Shown here piece after piece: positions 39,387-50,864 of a stretch of DNA of 64,000 bases. A program made the position numbers and the translations under genes. Under the pieces are notes generated by a model that saw only the letters and a program-made list of their open reading frames with translations, was not told the origin of the DNA and did not search any database. Position 1 is the stretch's first letter. Every line of letters starts with the position of its first letter. The stretch comes from Rutidosis leptorrhynchoides (lineage: Eukaryota > Streptophyta > Magnoliopsida > Asterales > Asteraceae): positions 205,935,001 to 205,999,000 of the forward strand of contig NC_092336.1 of NCBI RefSeq assembly GCF_046630445.1. The letters run 5' to 3'.

Positions 39387-42300
39387 ATGCACCGAGCAAG
39401 ACGTTCACCACCTTTTGTACGTTCACCACCTGTAACTAGATCAAGACATTTAGCAAATATAACCGCCGTTGATTTTTCTTTAGAATCGTCATCCATTCGA
39501 CCAAGTACTTCAGTTCAAATTTTCGATAATCCATTTTTTGAACCCGACCTCACAATTGAGAATCCGGAAAATATTCAGGAACGGTTCGTAGATCCTGAAC
39601 CACTAAACTTTCCTCCGAAGCCACCAATCATTCAAACAGAGATTGTTGAGGAACGAACCATTAAATCAGAATCATCTAGTGATACCGATTCAACAAATTC
39701 AATTATGGAGAATCTGGAACCTTTAAGTATGGAAGACCGAATGAGAGCTAAACGCACTGGTCAAGGTCACGCAATTACTCATCCAGACATTAATGCGCCA
39801 GATTATGAAATCAAAGGACAAATTCTACACATGGTGACTAATCAATGCCAATTTAGTGGTGCGCCGAAGGAAGATCCAAATGAACATCTACGTACCTTTA
39901 ATAGGATCTGCACACTATTTAAAATCCGAGAAGTGGAGGATGAACAGATATATCTCATGTTATTTCCCTGGACTTTAAAGGGAGAAGCCAAAGATTGGTT
40001 GGAATCGTTACCTGAAGGGGCGATCGATACATGGGATGTTTTAGTTGACAAATTTCTTAAACAATTCTTTCCTGCATCTAAAGCCGTAAGACTTCAAGCA
40101 GAAATTGTTACGTTTACACAGAAACCAAATGAAACTCTATATGAGGCGTGGACTAGATATGGAAAGTTGTTAAGAGGATGTCCGCAACATGGTTTAGACA
40201 CCTGTCAAATAGTACAAATATTCTACCAAGGATGCGACATCACTACAAGGAAAGACATAGATATAGCAGCTGGTGGTTCTATTATGAAGAAAACCGAAAC
40301 TGATGCTTACAAAATTATTGATAATACTGCTTCCCACTCACATGAGTGGCACCAAGAAAAAGATATCATTAGATCATCTAAAGCAGCTAGAGCCGATTCT
40401 AGCCATGACTTAGATTCCATTTCCGCAAAGATAGATGCTGTAGAGAGACGAATGGAAAAGATGACTAAAGATATTCACTCAATACGAATTAGTTGTGAGC
40501 AGTGTGGAGGACCACATTTGACAAAAGATTGTCTCAGTATTGAATTAACAATGGAACAAAGAGAGAATATTTCATACATAAACCAAAGGCCTGGAAATAA
40601 TTATCAGAATAATTATCAACCTCCAAGACCGATTTACAATCAAAACCAGAATTATAACTGAAATATTCCATACAACAACCAACAAGGTCCTAGCAATCAA
40701 CAAGTATCCAATAATACTTACAACCAGCAAAGACCAAATTTTCAAAACAAACCACCACAACAAACCGATGATAAAAAGCCGAATTTAGAAGATATGATGA
40801 CGAAGCTAGTTGAAACTCAAACGCAGTTTTTCACATCTCAGAAACAAACCAATGAACAAAATGCTCAAGCATTTAGAAATCAACAAGCTTCTATTCAAAA
40901 TCTGGAACAAGAAGTAAGTAACCTAGCAAGGTTAATAGGTGAAAGAAAACCGGGAAGTCTACCTAGTGATACAAATGCTAACCCCCGGAATGAAACAGCT
41001 AAAGCTATTACCACAAGAAGTGGTACAACACTTAAACCACCTGAAATACCTGTAACTTCTGATGAAACCATTCCTACTCCACAAGAACCACAACCTGATC
41101 AAGATAAGGAAAAAGAACCGGTAGTTGAAAAGATTAATGAAGATAACACAGTTAAGGATAAACCTTATGTTAAACCATACCAACCACCACTTCCTTACCC
41201 GAGTAAAATGAAGAAAGAAAAACTTGAAGCCGAGCAATCCAAATTCTTGGATATGTTTAAACAGATAAATGTAAATCTTCCTTTCATTGATGTGATTTCA
41301 GGAATGCCTAGATATGCTAAATTCTTGAAAGATCTAATTTCAAATAGAAAGAAAATGGAAGAACTCTCGGCTGTTACTATGAATGCTAATTGTTCAGCAG
41401 TGCTGTTGAATAAGATACCAGAAAAATTATCTGATCCAGGAAGTTTCACAATTCCATGTTTTCTGGGTAGTCTTAGTTCAATAGAAGCATTGGCAGACTT
41501 AGGTGCTAGTATAAATCTAATGCCGTATTCACTATACGCTAAACTAGACCTTGGAGAATTGAAACCAACCAGAATAAGCATACAACTAGCCGATAGATCA
41601 ATAAAATATCCTAGAGGGATAATGGAGAACATGCTAGTTAAAGTTGGTACTTTAGTATTTCCAGTAGATTTTGTTGTTTTGGACATGGAAGAAGATTCTC
41701 AAGTTCCTCTCATATTAGGAAGACCATTCTTAAACACGGCTAAAGCAATGATAGACGTGTTCGGTAAGAAACTGACCCTAAGTATAGAGGATGAGAGTGT
41801 TACCTTTTCAGTTGATAGAGCAATGCAACAACCACAATCTGCAGATGATACATGTTATTATATTCAAACTATAGATGCACATGCAGAATTATTAGAAGAA
41901 TTTCCAGAATTACAAGGAACAGGAGAATGTTCTTTAGGAGAAGGTAATGAACCAATTGATGAAGCTGAAATGTTAGCTACACTTATAGCTAATGGATATG
42001 AACCAACAACAGAAGAAATTCAAATGCTAAAAGAAGAAGACAGATATCGATATAAATCATCGATAGAAGAACCTCCGAAATTAGAGTTAAAGCCACTTCC
42101 AAACCATTTGGAATACGCTTATTTACATGGTGAATCTGAATTACCTGTAATAATATCGTCTTCTCTTACTGAAAATGAGAAATCACAACTCATTTCTGTG
42201 TTGAAAGCTCATAAACCAGCCATTGCATGGAAGATTCATGATATTAAAGGAATAAGTCCTTCGTATTGCACACATAAAATCCTTATGGAAGAAGGTAATA

Positions 42301-44990
42301 AAACGTATGTGCAACGCCAACGAAGACTAAATCCTAATATGCAAGATGTAGTTAAGAAAGAGATTATTAAATTGCTAGATGCAGGTTTGATATATCCAAT
42401 TTCTGATAGTCCATGGGTAAGCCCAGTTCAATGCGTACCTAAGAAGGGTGGCATGACTGTCATTACAAATGAGAAAAATGAGCTTATTCCTACTAGGACT
42501 GTAACATTATGGCGTGTATGTATTGATTATAGAAAATTAAATGACGCCACCAGAAAAGATCACTTTCCCTTACCTTTCATAGATCAAATGTTGAAAAGAT
42601 TAGCCGGAAATAGTTACTATTGTTTTCTAGATGGATTTTCCGGATATTTTCAAATTCCAATAGCACCCGAGGACCAAGAGAAAACCACATTCACGTGCCC
42701 TTATGGTACTTTTGCTTACAAACGCATGCCATTTGGACTTTGTAACGCCCCTGCAACCTTTCAAAGGTGTATGATGGCAATTTTTCACGACATGATAGAA
42801 GAATGCATGGAAGTATTCATGGATGACTTTTCAGTCTTCGGTGATACATTTAAATCATGTCTAGTTAATCTGGAACGAATGCTAATTAGATGCGAACAAT
42901 CAAATCTAGTACTTAATTGGGAGAAATGCCATTTCATGGTTAAAGAAGGCATCGTTCTTGGACATAAAATTTCAAAAGAAGGAATTGAAGTGGATAGAGC
43001 TAAAGTAGATGTAATTGCTAAACTTCCACATCCCACAAATGTTAGAGGAGTTAGGAGTTTTCTAGGGCATGCCGGTTTTTACCGACGTTTCATAAAAGAT
43101 TTTTCTAAAATTGCCACTCCTAAGAATAAACTCCTAGAAAAGGATGCGCCATTCATCTTTTCAGATGAGTGTATCAAATCTTTTAATATTCTTAAAGAGA
43201 AACTCACTAAAGCACCAATCATGATAACACCAAATTGGAATCTACCATTTGAACTAATGTGCGATGCAAGTGATTTTGCAATGGGAGCCGTTTTAGGACA
43301 AAGGATTGAAAAACGATTTCAACCTATATATTATGCTAGTAAGACGTTACAAGGAGCACAAACGAACTATACAACTACTGAAAAAGAACTCCTTGCTATT
43401 GTCTTTGCTTTTGACAAATTTCGATCATATCTCGTTCTAGCAAAAACGGTGGTCTATACCGACCATTCTGCTCTTAGATACTTATTTTCAAAACAAGATG
43501 CTAAACCAAGATTAATCCGTTGGATCTTACTCTTACAAGAGTTTGATATTGAAATCCGAGATAAAAGAGGAGCAGAAAATCTCGCCGCTGATCATCTTTC
43601 TCGTCTTGAAAATCCCGAATTAGAAGTTCTAAATGAATCAGCCATACAAGACAACTTTCCTGATGAATATCTATTGAAGATAGATTATAATGAAATCCCA
43701 TGGTTTGCAGACTATGCAAACTACTTAGTTTGTGGATTCCTTGAAAAAGGATTATCATACCAAAGACGAAAGAAATTCTTCAGTGATATAAAACACTATT
43801 TCTGGGAAGATCCACATTTGTTTAAAAGTTGTCCCGATGGAATAATACGCCGATGTATATTTGGAGATGAAGCTAGTAAAATTTTAAACCATTGTCACAC
43901 AGGACCAACAGGAGGGCATTATGGGCCTCAACTAACAGCAAGAAAAGTTTATGAAGCTGGATTCTATTGGCCTACAATTTACAAAGACGCACACCTTCTT
44001 TGCAAATCCTGTGATGCATGTCAAAGGGCCGGAAAAATAAGTCAACGTGATGAAATGCCACAAAATGTCATCCAAGTATGTGAAGTATTTGACATTTGGG
44101 GTATTGACTTTATGGGTCCATTTCCAAAATCTCATAATAATCTATATATACTCGTAGCCATTGATTATGTATCTAAATGGGCGGAAGCACAAGCTCTCCC
44201 AACTAACGATGCACGAGTTGTAGTCAACTTTTTAAAACGTCTTTTTGCAAGGTTTGGAACACCGAAAGCTTTAATAAGTGATCGGGGTACTCATTTCTGT
44301 AATAATCAACTTGAGAAAGTTCTTAAAAGATATGGAGTAACTCATAAAATCTCCACCGCATATCATCCACAAACAAGTGGACAAGTTGAAAATACCAACC
44401 GAGCTTTAAAACGTATTCTAGAGAAAACCGTAGGATCAAATCCGAAGGAATGGTCCATTAAATTGGAGGATGCACTCTGGGCTTTTAGAACAGCCTACAA
44501 AACTCCAATTGGAACCACACCTTTTAGACTTGTTTATGGAAAAGCATGTCATCTTCCAGTAGAAATTGAACACAAAGCATTTTGGGCTTTGAAGACATGT
44601 AATCTTGATTTACATGAAGCCGGACGTCTACGATTAAGTCAACTAAACGAATTAGAAGAATTAAGACATGAAGCATACGAAAATTCGTTAATCTATAAAG
44701 AAAGAACGAAGAAATGGCATGATAAAAGAATCAGAAGTTCAAAAGAATTTAAAGAAGGAGACAGAGTTCTTCTTTTCAATTCACGATTCAAGCTATTTCC
44801 TGGAAAATTGAAATCAAGATGGTCTGGACCATTCATAGTCAAAAGAGTTTTCCCATACGGAACGATAGAATTGATAAATTCAAATGGGATTGAATTTAAA
44901 GTTAATGGTCACAGAGTTAAACATTACATACATGGTCCGATGGAAGTCGACAACGAAGTTAATCACAATTTCGACACCACAGCTAACTAA
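39387..44990 (+). pseudogene. Athila gag-pol polyprotein, one in-frame stop
   Basis: ATG at 39387; 1868 codons to the TAA at 44988-44990, interrupted only by TGA at 40659-40661 (codon 425), one change from Trp TGG. The retrotransposon gag domain (about residues 185-290) contains LKGEAKDWLESLP. A zinc-knuckle-like CEQCGGPHLTKDC is near 371 and the aspartic protease site [10 protein letters not shown] near 703. Reverse transcriptase has [14 protein letters not shown] and catalytic FMDD near 1145. RNase H ([12 protein letters not shown]) is near 1292. The integrase zinc finger ([12 protein letters not shown]...CKSCDAC) is at about 1500-1550, and the catalytic core has Asp in DFMGP (about 1573), Asp in ISDRGTHF (about 1630) and Glu in [10 protein letters not shown] (about 1667). 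There is no chromodomain. Apart from the stop, all catalytic residues are present. Confidence 0.95.
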
Positions 44991-45162
44991 GTGTGGGGAG
45001 AATCAAGTCTTTAAAGGATAATATGTATTTCTGTTAGAGTTAGATTGTCTGTTTTCGTGTAGTTCTCGAAAATGGAACCCGAATGGTCTTTCCCTAGCAG
45101 ACCCTAAAGAACTAGTCTTCTCCCCCCATTCTGAATTTTTATTTTTTTTAGGTTTTTACGAA

Positions 45163-45537
45163 ATGAAGACTGCCTGTGAACTAAACCATGGTCTAATGCT
45201 ACACGCTTTGATCACTAAACGTAATAATGACATACTACCGAGTGAAATAGTATCAGTAATCAGAGAAAGAATGGACGGAGTTAGAAAAGAATCCAGATGC
45301 GAAGATAATAAGTTACAATTTGGTAAAGGAAAATCAAAATCCGCAGCGAAAAGAAGAGCACGACACGTAGAACGATGTCACAAATGCGGAAAATGGTCAC
45401 ATGGAGGTAAATGTTCAAATAATCAAACCTATTCAAATACCGAATTTGTTACTTTATGCAGAGACGGACCGTTCATATGTTTAGAAGAAAAGACACTGAA
45501 TGCTCGAGGTTACGCCTATGTAGCCATGGAAAACTAA
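45163..45537 (+). CDS. Small basic zinc-knuckle-like ORF between pol and ATHILA ORF (124 aa)
   Basis: ATG at 45163, open to the stop at 45537. A basic stretch (KGKSKSAAKRRARH) precedes CHKCGKWSHGGKC, a C-x2-C-x4-H-x3-C arrangement that is one residue shorter than the usual retroviral knuckle. This suggests nucleic-acid binding. A pyrimidine tract ending in TTTTAG lies just upstream (about 45140-45151) and could act as a splice acceptor for a subgenomic RNA. I do not recognise a named family, and it may be a duplicated or acquired nucleocapsid-like module. Expression is unproven. Confidence 0.5.
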   Translation: MKTACELNHGLMLHALITKRNNDILPSEIVSVIRERMDGVRKESRCEDNKLQFGKGKSKSAAKRRARHVERCHKCGKWSHGGKCSNNQTYSNTEFVTLCRDGPFICLEEKTLNARGYAYVAMEN

Positions 45538-46766
45538 TTAAACCGACTATCTTATGAATGGGATAGATCATATAACTAAGAAATCTATTTCACAGGTATG
45601 TCTGTACAGTTTTTATTTTTATTTTTATTTTTAACCTTTTGATAATAAACGCTAATTTGTTCGCTAAAAAGTATTAAATTGGTATTAAATAAAATTAGGT
45701 TTGGCGACCGAAATTATTGATATCATTCAAAAATTTATTACATCACTGCGAAATTTAACGTTTATTCTTAAGGTATAAATATCTTTAATCAATCAACCCA
45801 AAATATTTCAAAAATTCGTCATGAGTTAAATTAGGTCTTGGAACCGAAATTACTTTACCGAAAAGAGGGGCGCATATTTTTGATAATATTTGATTGATTA
45901 AAGTGGGATAAAAAGACAAAAAGATTTTTAATTTTATTTTTACCATGTTTTTAAAATTAATATAAATCTTAAATTAATATTGTAAACTTTGTAAAAACAA
46001 TATATTTAAAATTGTAAATATTTGAAAAATTAATATAAGTTTGGTATGAATTTATAATATGAATTTTTAAATTAAGATTGGTGTGAATTTTTAATTTTTT
46101 TTAAAAATATGAATTTTTAATTTTATGCATTTCAAATTTTAAGTTTGGTGTGAATTTTTAATATTAATTTTGAATTTTATATTTAAGTTGTGTGAATTTA
46201 AAAACAAAAATTTACTTTATCTCATTAAGTTAAGAATATGATTTTTAAAATTCATCGTAAGTTGAAGACTAGGTCTTTGAACCGAAATTGCTTTACCCGA
46301 GGGAGGGACGAGAACTTTTAATATCATTATTTTTAATCTTATTGAATTAAAGTATGCCAAAAACATTGAAAAAACCCAAAAATCTTAGCTTTTAAAACAA
46401 TCGCTACAAAAAGACAAATTTTAAAATTTTGTCGAAGGACGGACTAGGACATCGATCCGAAACGACCTCGTCCTAAATAACAAGGGAAACAAAATTTTAA
46501 AATTAAGTACTTAATTGTTTTAATAAGTTAATGATTATAAAAAAAAAAAAAAAAAATACCAAACTCCGCGAGTCGCGGAGTTTGGAGGGTTAATCCCCGC
46601 GACTCGCGGAGGGACCAATTTACAGAAAAAAAATATACCCGCAGAACAGATCAGTCCCCAACCCACAAAAACTAAAAACCTGCGAATTCTGCACCCGAAA
46701 AACCCGAAAAATACCCCCAAAAATCCCAATTTTTAACCGTTAATCACCAAATTTTTTGCTAAAATC
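45538..46766 (+). other. Athila spacer with degenerate repeats
   Basis: 1.2 kb of AT-rich sequence without a gene. A degenerate phrase, TAGGT.T...ACCGAAATT, recurs near 45690, 45830 and 46270, and again near 49460. The third palindrome pair is at 46566-46609. Confidence 0.6.
46566..46637 (+). promoter_or_regulatory. Paired palindromes and TATA-like sequence upstream of the ATHILA ORF
   Basis: CCGCGAGTCGCGG at 46566-46578 and CCGCGACTCGCGG at 46597-46609, again 31 bp start to start. AATATACCC follows, with TATA at 46634-46637, 24 bp downstream against 22 bp in the LTR. The ATG of the ATHILA ORF model is 157 bp further on. A second, internal promoter is a plausible inference. Confidence 0.5.
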
Positions 46767-48791
46767 ATGTTGAGAAGGATGCTATCTAAGAATTACTCAA
46801 GAAAAACGGTAAATTTCTACACCTAAACACCATTTAATTAGAAATTTGGTGTTCTTGAGTCATTTTTTTCCCAATTTGATTTTGATGCTTTTTAGTGTAA
46901 TTAGGCTTAAATTGTTTATGTATTATGCTTGTATAACCTAGATTGATGCTGTTTAACATGATTAGAAGCCTTAAACTTCAAATTTTGAGTAATCTAGGGT
47001 TTGTGTTCTTGAGCAAATTTGGGGCTTTTAGATATAAACAGGTTATGGCCGATTTTTGTCATGAATTGTTGCTAAATTGAGTAGTGTAACATGTCTAGGT
47101 AGTTAAATGATCCAAACTTTGAGCCTAAACATGATTTTGAGAATTAAAGTGGACTTTTTAAAGTCTAAAATTCATGAACTTGATTTTTGAAAGATAATGC
47201 CATTTGAGACTTGTTTAATTGCTAGTAATGATTATTTTGACATGTTATTTGAGTTGAATGTTTATGAACTTGGCGAACATTTTCGTATATGCTTATTTGA
47301 AAAAGTGTAGATTTGATAAAAATGTGAAAATGAGCTTAAGTTTGATATAAATTGATAATGTCATTGTAATTATTTTGATTGATGATTTTGCTGACACTAA
47401 TGCATATTTGGATGCACAAAAATTGTGTTTGATGTGTTTTGCAGAATGAAAGGGGTGAATCTTCATCCCAAGCCCGCAATGCTCCTGCTGAGAATTTGGA
47501 ACAACAGGAGGTGGATAACTACTACAAGCAGGATATACCTCATCCAGTCATGACCTTTTCCGATATGCACTTGGAAGAGTTGCACCCGAACCTGAGATTT
47601 GACAGACTTTGGATAGATTATCCAAAATATCAACGGGGTTTGCATACTCTTCATTCTAAGGTTGTTGAAGTACCAAGGGTCATAGAATGGGGACCCTTAG
47701 AAGCTGTAGAATTGGCCGGGCCAATTAGGGAATTACTTGTACAGAGGTATGGTAATTTTTCTTTTAATGACTGGGTACATTTATTCACCATACGTAGACC
47801 TGTATATAAAGTATGGTGTGAAGAATTGTTATGTAGTATAGAGTTGAATGATCGGGTAGCTAGTTTAACCGATCGTTCTTTTATTAAATTTTTGTTAGGC
47901 GGTTCGATGCGCCACATGTCTTTACTAGACATGGCTCAGGCTTTACGTATATATACGCCTGAGGAGTTAGCGTCTGCCGATTGTAGAGGATTGTTACTAA
48001 ACGGTAGAAAGATAGATGAAAATTTTGATACACACGGTGTGTGGAGTCAAATGACAAGCCATCACCGTTTCAAAGGGGGAAATTACTCTTATTTGGATAT
48101 AGATAGAGCCGAATTAAGAGTGATACATAGGTTTTTAGCTAATTCGATTACACAAAGGGGTAAAAACAAAGAAAAGGTAAATGAACAAGATTTGTTTTAC
48201 CATATGTGTATTCGAGACCCACAAAGTGCTGTAAGTATACCATATTGTGTGGGTTATTATTTATCAGCTATGGTTCGGGGGATGCGACCACATAGCATAA
48301 TAGGAGGTGGTATTTTTATTACTTTGATTGGTGAATATCTCGGTGTGGATATAAGTCGGGGGGGATTATTACTAGAAGAGCCGGAACCCCGCGATACTAT
48401 AGGTTTAAATGTATACCATGGTGCGAAAGTTTTGAAGAGGCGAAATAACGCCGCAGTACGATACCATGGTAGACATCCACAGGTGGAGAGAAACCAGCAA
48501 CAAGGTAATGTAGGAGGGGGGAATGAGATGCAAGAAATGCATAGGTTTATAGCTTCTCAGGAATACGAAAATGCTAGACAGAGAGCATTTGAAGATTGGC
48601 AAGTTCATCAGAACCAAATCATAGCTCATTGCCAACATATAGGTAGAAACTATATTCCTACACCGAAACCCATCTTCCCTCCTTGGTCTATAGAGATGCA
48701 GCCACCATATCCTACGTATGACCCTGCCGAAGCATTCTATAGCACTTATGGTTATGCCTGGAACCCCTATTGGTACCAATATCATCCTTAG
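46767..48791 (+). CDS. ATHILA-family ORF, probably two exons (462 aa)
   Basis: The long frame (from about 47433, just after an in-frame TGA, to the stop at 48791) resembles the Arabidopsis retrotransposon ATHILA ORF-1 family. Features include DWVHLFTIRRPVYKVWCEE, FLLGGSMRHMSLLDMA and a C-terminus rich in Tyr, Pro and Trp. It has no in-frame ATG before codon 39 of the open stretch. TTTTGCAG at 47437-47444 is a good splice acceptor. Upstream, ATG at 46767 opens a 14-codon exon (46767-46808) ending at the donor GTAAAT (46809), and joining 46808 to 47445 keeps the frame. The exon is basic (MLRRMLSKNYSRKT). Function is not established; the location is where env-like genes lie in Athila elements. 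The intron of 636 bp is my model. Confidence 0.62.
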
Positions 48792-50849
48792 TTTACTTAT
48801 TATTTTTTTTATTTTGTAATTTGTAATTATTGATACATTTAATACTTTTGTTAATATTGTAATCATTTTTATAATTGTCTAACTTTTATTCTTAGATTTT
48901 AATAATTTTTGAATGTGGGGTAATATACCAAACTTCAAAAAATATGTATATATGTTTGCAGTTTATCTTATGTACACAACAGGGTAAAACAACGCATTTT
49001 CAAAGACTGGCATTAAGTTCAGCAAAAGCAACTAATTTTGACGACAAGATGCAAAATATATGTGAAATAACAACAAGACGGAATGAACAAATGATGTGCA
49101 CCATTTATCATTCAGCAAACAAACGCCAATATATTTGGAAACTTTGGTAAAATTTAATCATTTTCACACAAATCACCCTCAATAATTTAAATTGTTACTG
49201 ATTTCTTGCAAATGAGGGCATTGCAAGATCTTAAGTGTGGGAAGGGGTTAAATTCTTTCGGATTTTAAAATTTTTATCTTATACACTTGGTTACCATTAA
49301 AAATACTAGTAAAGCAGTAGTTGTATTAGAATCTAGTGCTCTCTGATAATAAAGAACAGCCCTGGTCTTATATACTGACTACCCAATTCTAGTAAAATTT
49401 TTCAAAATTTTCAATTAAATGAATTCAAAATCATGTTTATACATATTTATGAACGATAAAACTAGGTTTTAACACCGAAATTATTGTTACCTCGGAAAGG
49501 ACATAAATTGAGAAACAAACTAAAATGTTAAAATTCATTTAAAATGGAATAGAGGACGATAAAAAGGAAAATAAAAGCCAAGTGTGGGAAAATTTACCAA
49601 GTTATCTTAAACATATGTCACATATATCTGTAACAAATAACTGAAAATACTTTTGCTTTGGACTAAACTAAACTGTTTTACCCGATGAAAGAAAAGAAGA
49701 GATGGATCTACACGATGAATCAATTCCATCATTAAAAGGAAGTAAAGTCTTCCGAAAAAGACACGCGCTTCTTGATTTAGGTCATGAAGTTGTCGTCCAG
49801 ACCAGCTGTAGGTTGACGAAAAATCTAGAAAAGTCATCACTAAAATCATCAGGAAATCCACGGACCTCAGCATTAAACAGGGTCGCCAAGTGGTCAGATT
49901 TATCCTAACCATGAGAAGGATTTATCTCGTACAATGGGGGGGCACCATGCAAATTAGTTGGATAAGACTAATGAATCAGATCCCCAGAAAGGATAATCTC
50001 CTTAAAGATTAAAAATCAGCTTTTAAGACTGATATTACTCAATCCTAGAGATTGACCTTAAAGATTGAGAATTCAAACTCATGGGATTCAATGATATCTA
50101 AACTCGAGCTTGAACGAGAAAATATTTTGATCAAAATTACAAATCGATTTGTTTTCTGAAAACCCATTTTCAATGCGTTCATTACCATTGAACGTAAAAT
50201 CCTAGGAATTCACCTGGAATTCATTAGGTCACCTGAACCAAATCGGGTGTCAACCGTAAGAACGGTGGTTGCATAGCATGGTCAAAGACAGGACCTTGTG
50301 CCAGATCGAAAAAATTATAAGGGTGAGCTTTACTATTGCTCCTACCAAGGATAGTAATTGCGTCCGACACGTTATAGACTATAATTAAAAGCATGTCACG
50401 GGACATTGCCTTAACAGTTGCTTGTTCATCACTTTCCTTTACAACCGGACGGTAGTTTGCCGAAAGGTAATATACGGGACAAGTAAACTGGACGTGTTGC
50501 TTTCCTAATACAAGGTTAGCAAGTGGGTGACACAAAACCGCAAGTTTTGAGCTAAAAATTTCAAATCTGAAACCCACCAAACCCACAAAAATATTTTGCA
50601 AACACCGGTAAAGGGTTATCCCGGAAAACTTATCTAGGGTAAAAACTAGATTTCAAAAGATCAAATGTTTTCATAAAGATCCAATTTCCTTAATGGATCT
50701 AAATTTTTATAGTCATGTGGGACTGTAAACCATATCGTTACTACCATTGTTTATACCGCCGTATAGAAATCACTGATGTACAAAGTGTGAAGAATAAAGA
50801 AGTGATTCTAGTATTTCAAGACAATATTGCTTGAGGACAAGCAACGCTC
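48792..50849 (+). other. Athila 3' non-coding region
   Basis: 2.1 kb between the ATHILA ORF and the 3' LTR. It has repeated AAGTGTGGG motifs (49233, 49580, and 50850 at the LTR; a relative near 48912), another degenerate CCGAAATT repeat (about 49457-49509), and an open minus-strand frame at 50224-50601. No sense-strand gene is convincing. Confidence 0.6.
50224..50601 (-). CDS. Possible antisense ORF in the Athila 3' region (125 aa)
   Basis: ATG-to-stop frame on the minus strand with mixed, non-repetitive composition, including HPLANLVLGKQHVQFTCPVYY. I do not recognise it. Antisense ORFs in this position are known from some plant Gypsy elements, but a chance frame in low-GC sequence cannot be excluded. 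Confidence 0.25.
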   Translation of the reverse strand: MQNIFVGLVGFRFEIFSSKLAVLCHPLANLVLGKQHVQFTCPVYYLSANYRPVVKESDEQATVKAMSRDMLLIIVYNVSDAITILGRSNSKAHPYNFFDLAQGPVFDHAMQPPFLRLTPDLVQVT

Positions 50850-50864
50850 AAGTGTGGGAATATT
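50850..50864 (+). other. Polypurine tract of the Athila element
   Basis: AAGTGTGGGAATATT directly before the 3' LTR. A closely similar AAGTGTGGGGAG follows the pol stop at 44989. Confidence 0.7.

Noticed and set aside
40959-43758. Several minus ORFs over Athila pol
   Set aside because: Shadows of the long, domain-supported plus-strand frame.
49607-49912. Overlapping plus and minus ORFs in the Athila 3' region
   Set aside because: Neither strand shows recognisable motifs, and both are bounded by AT-rich non-coding repeats.
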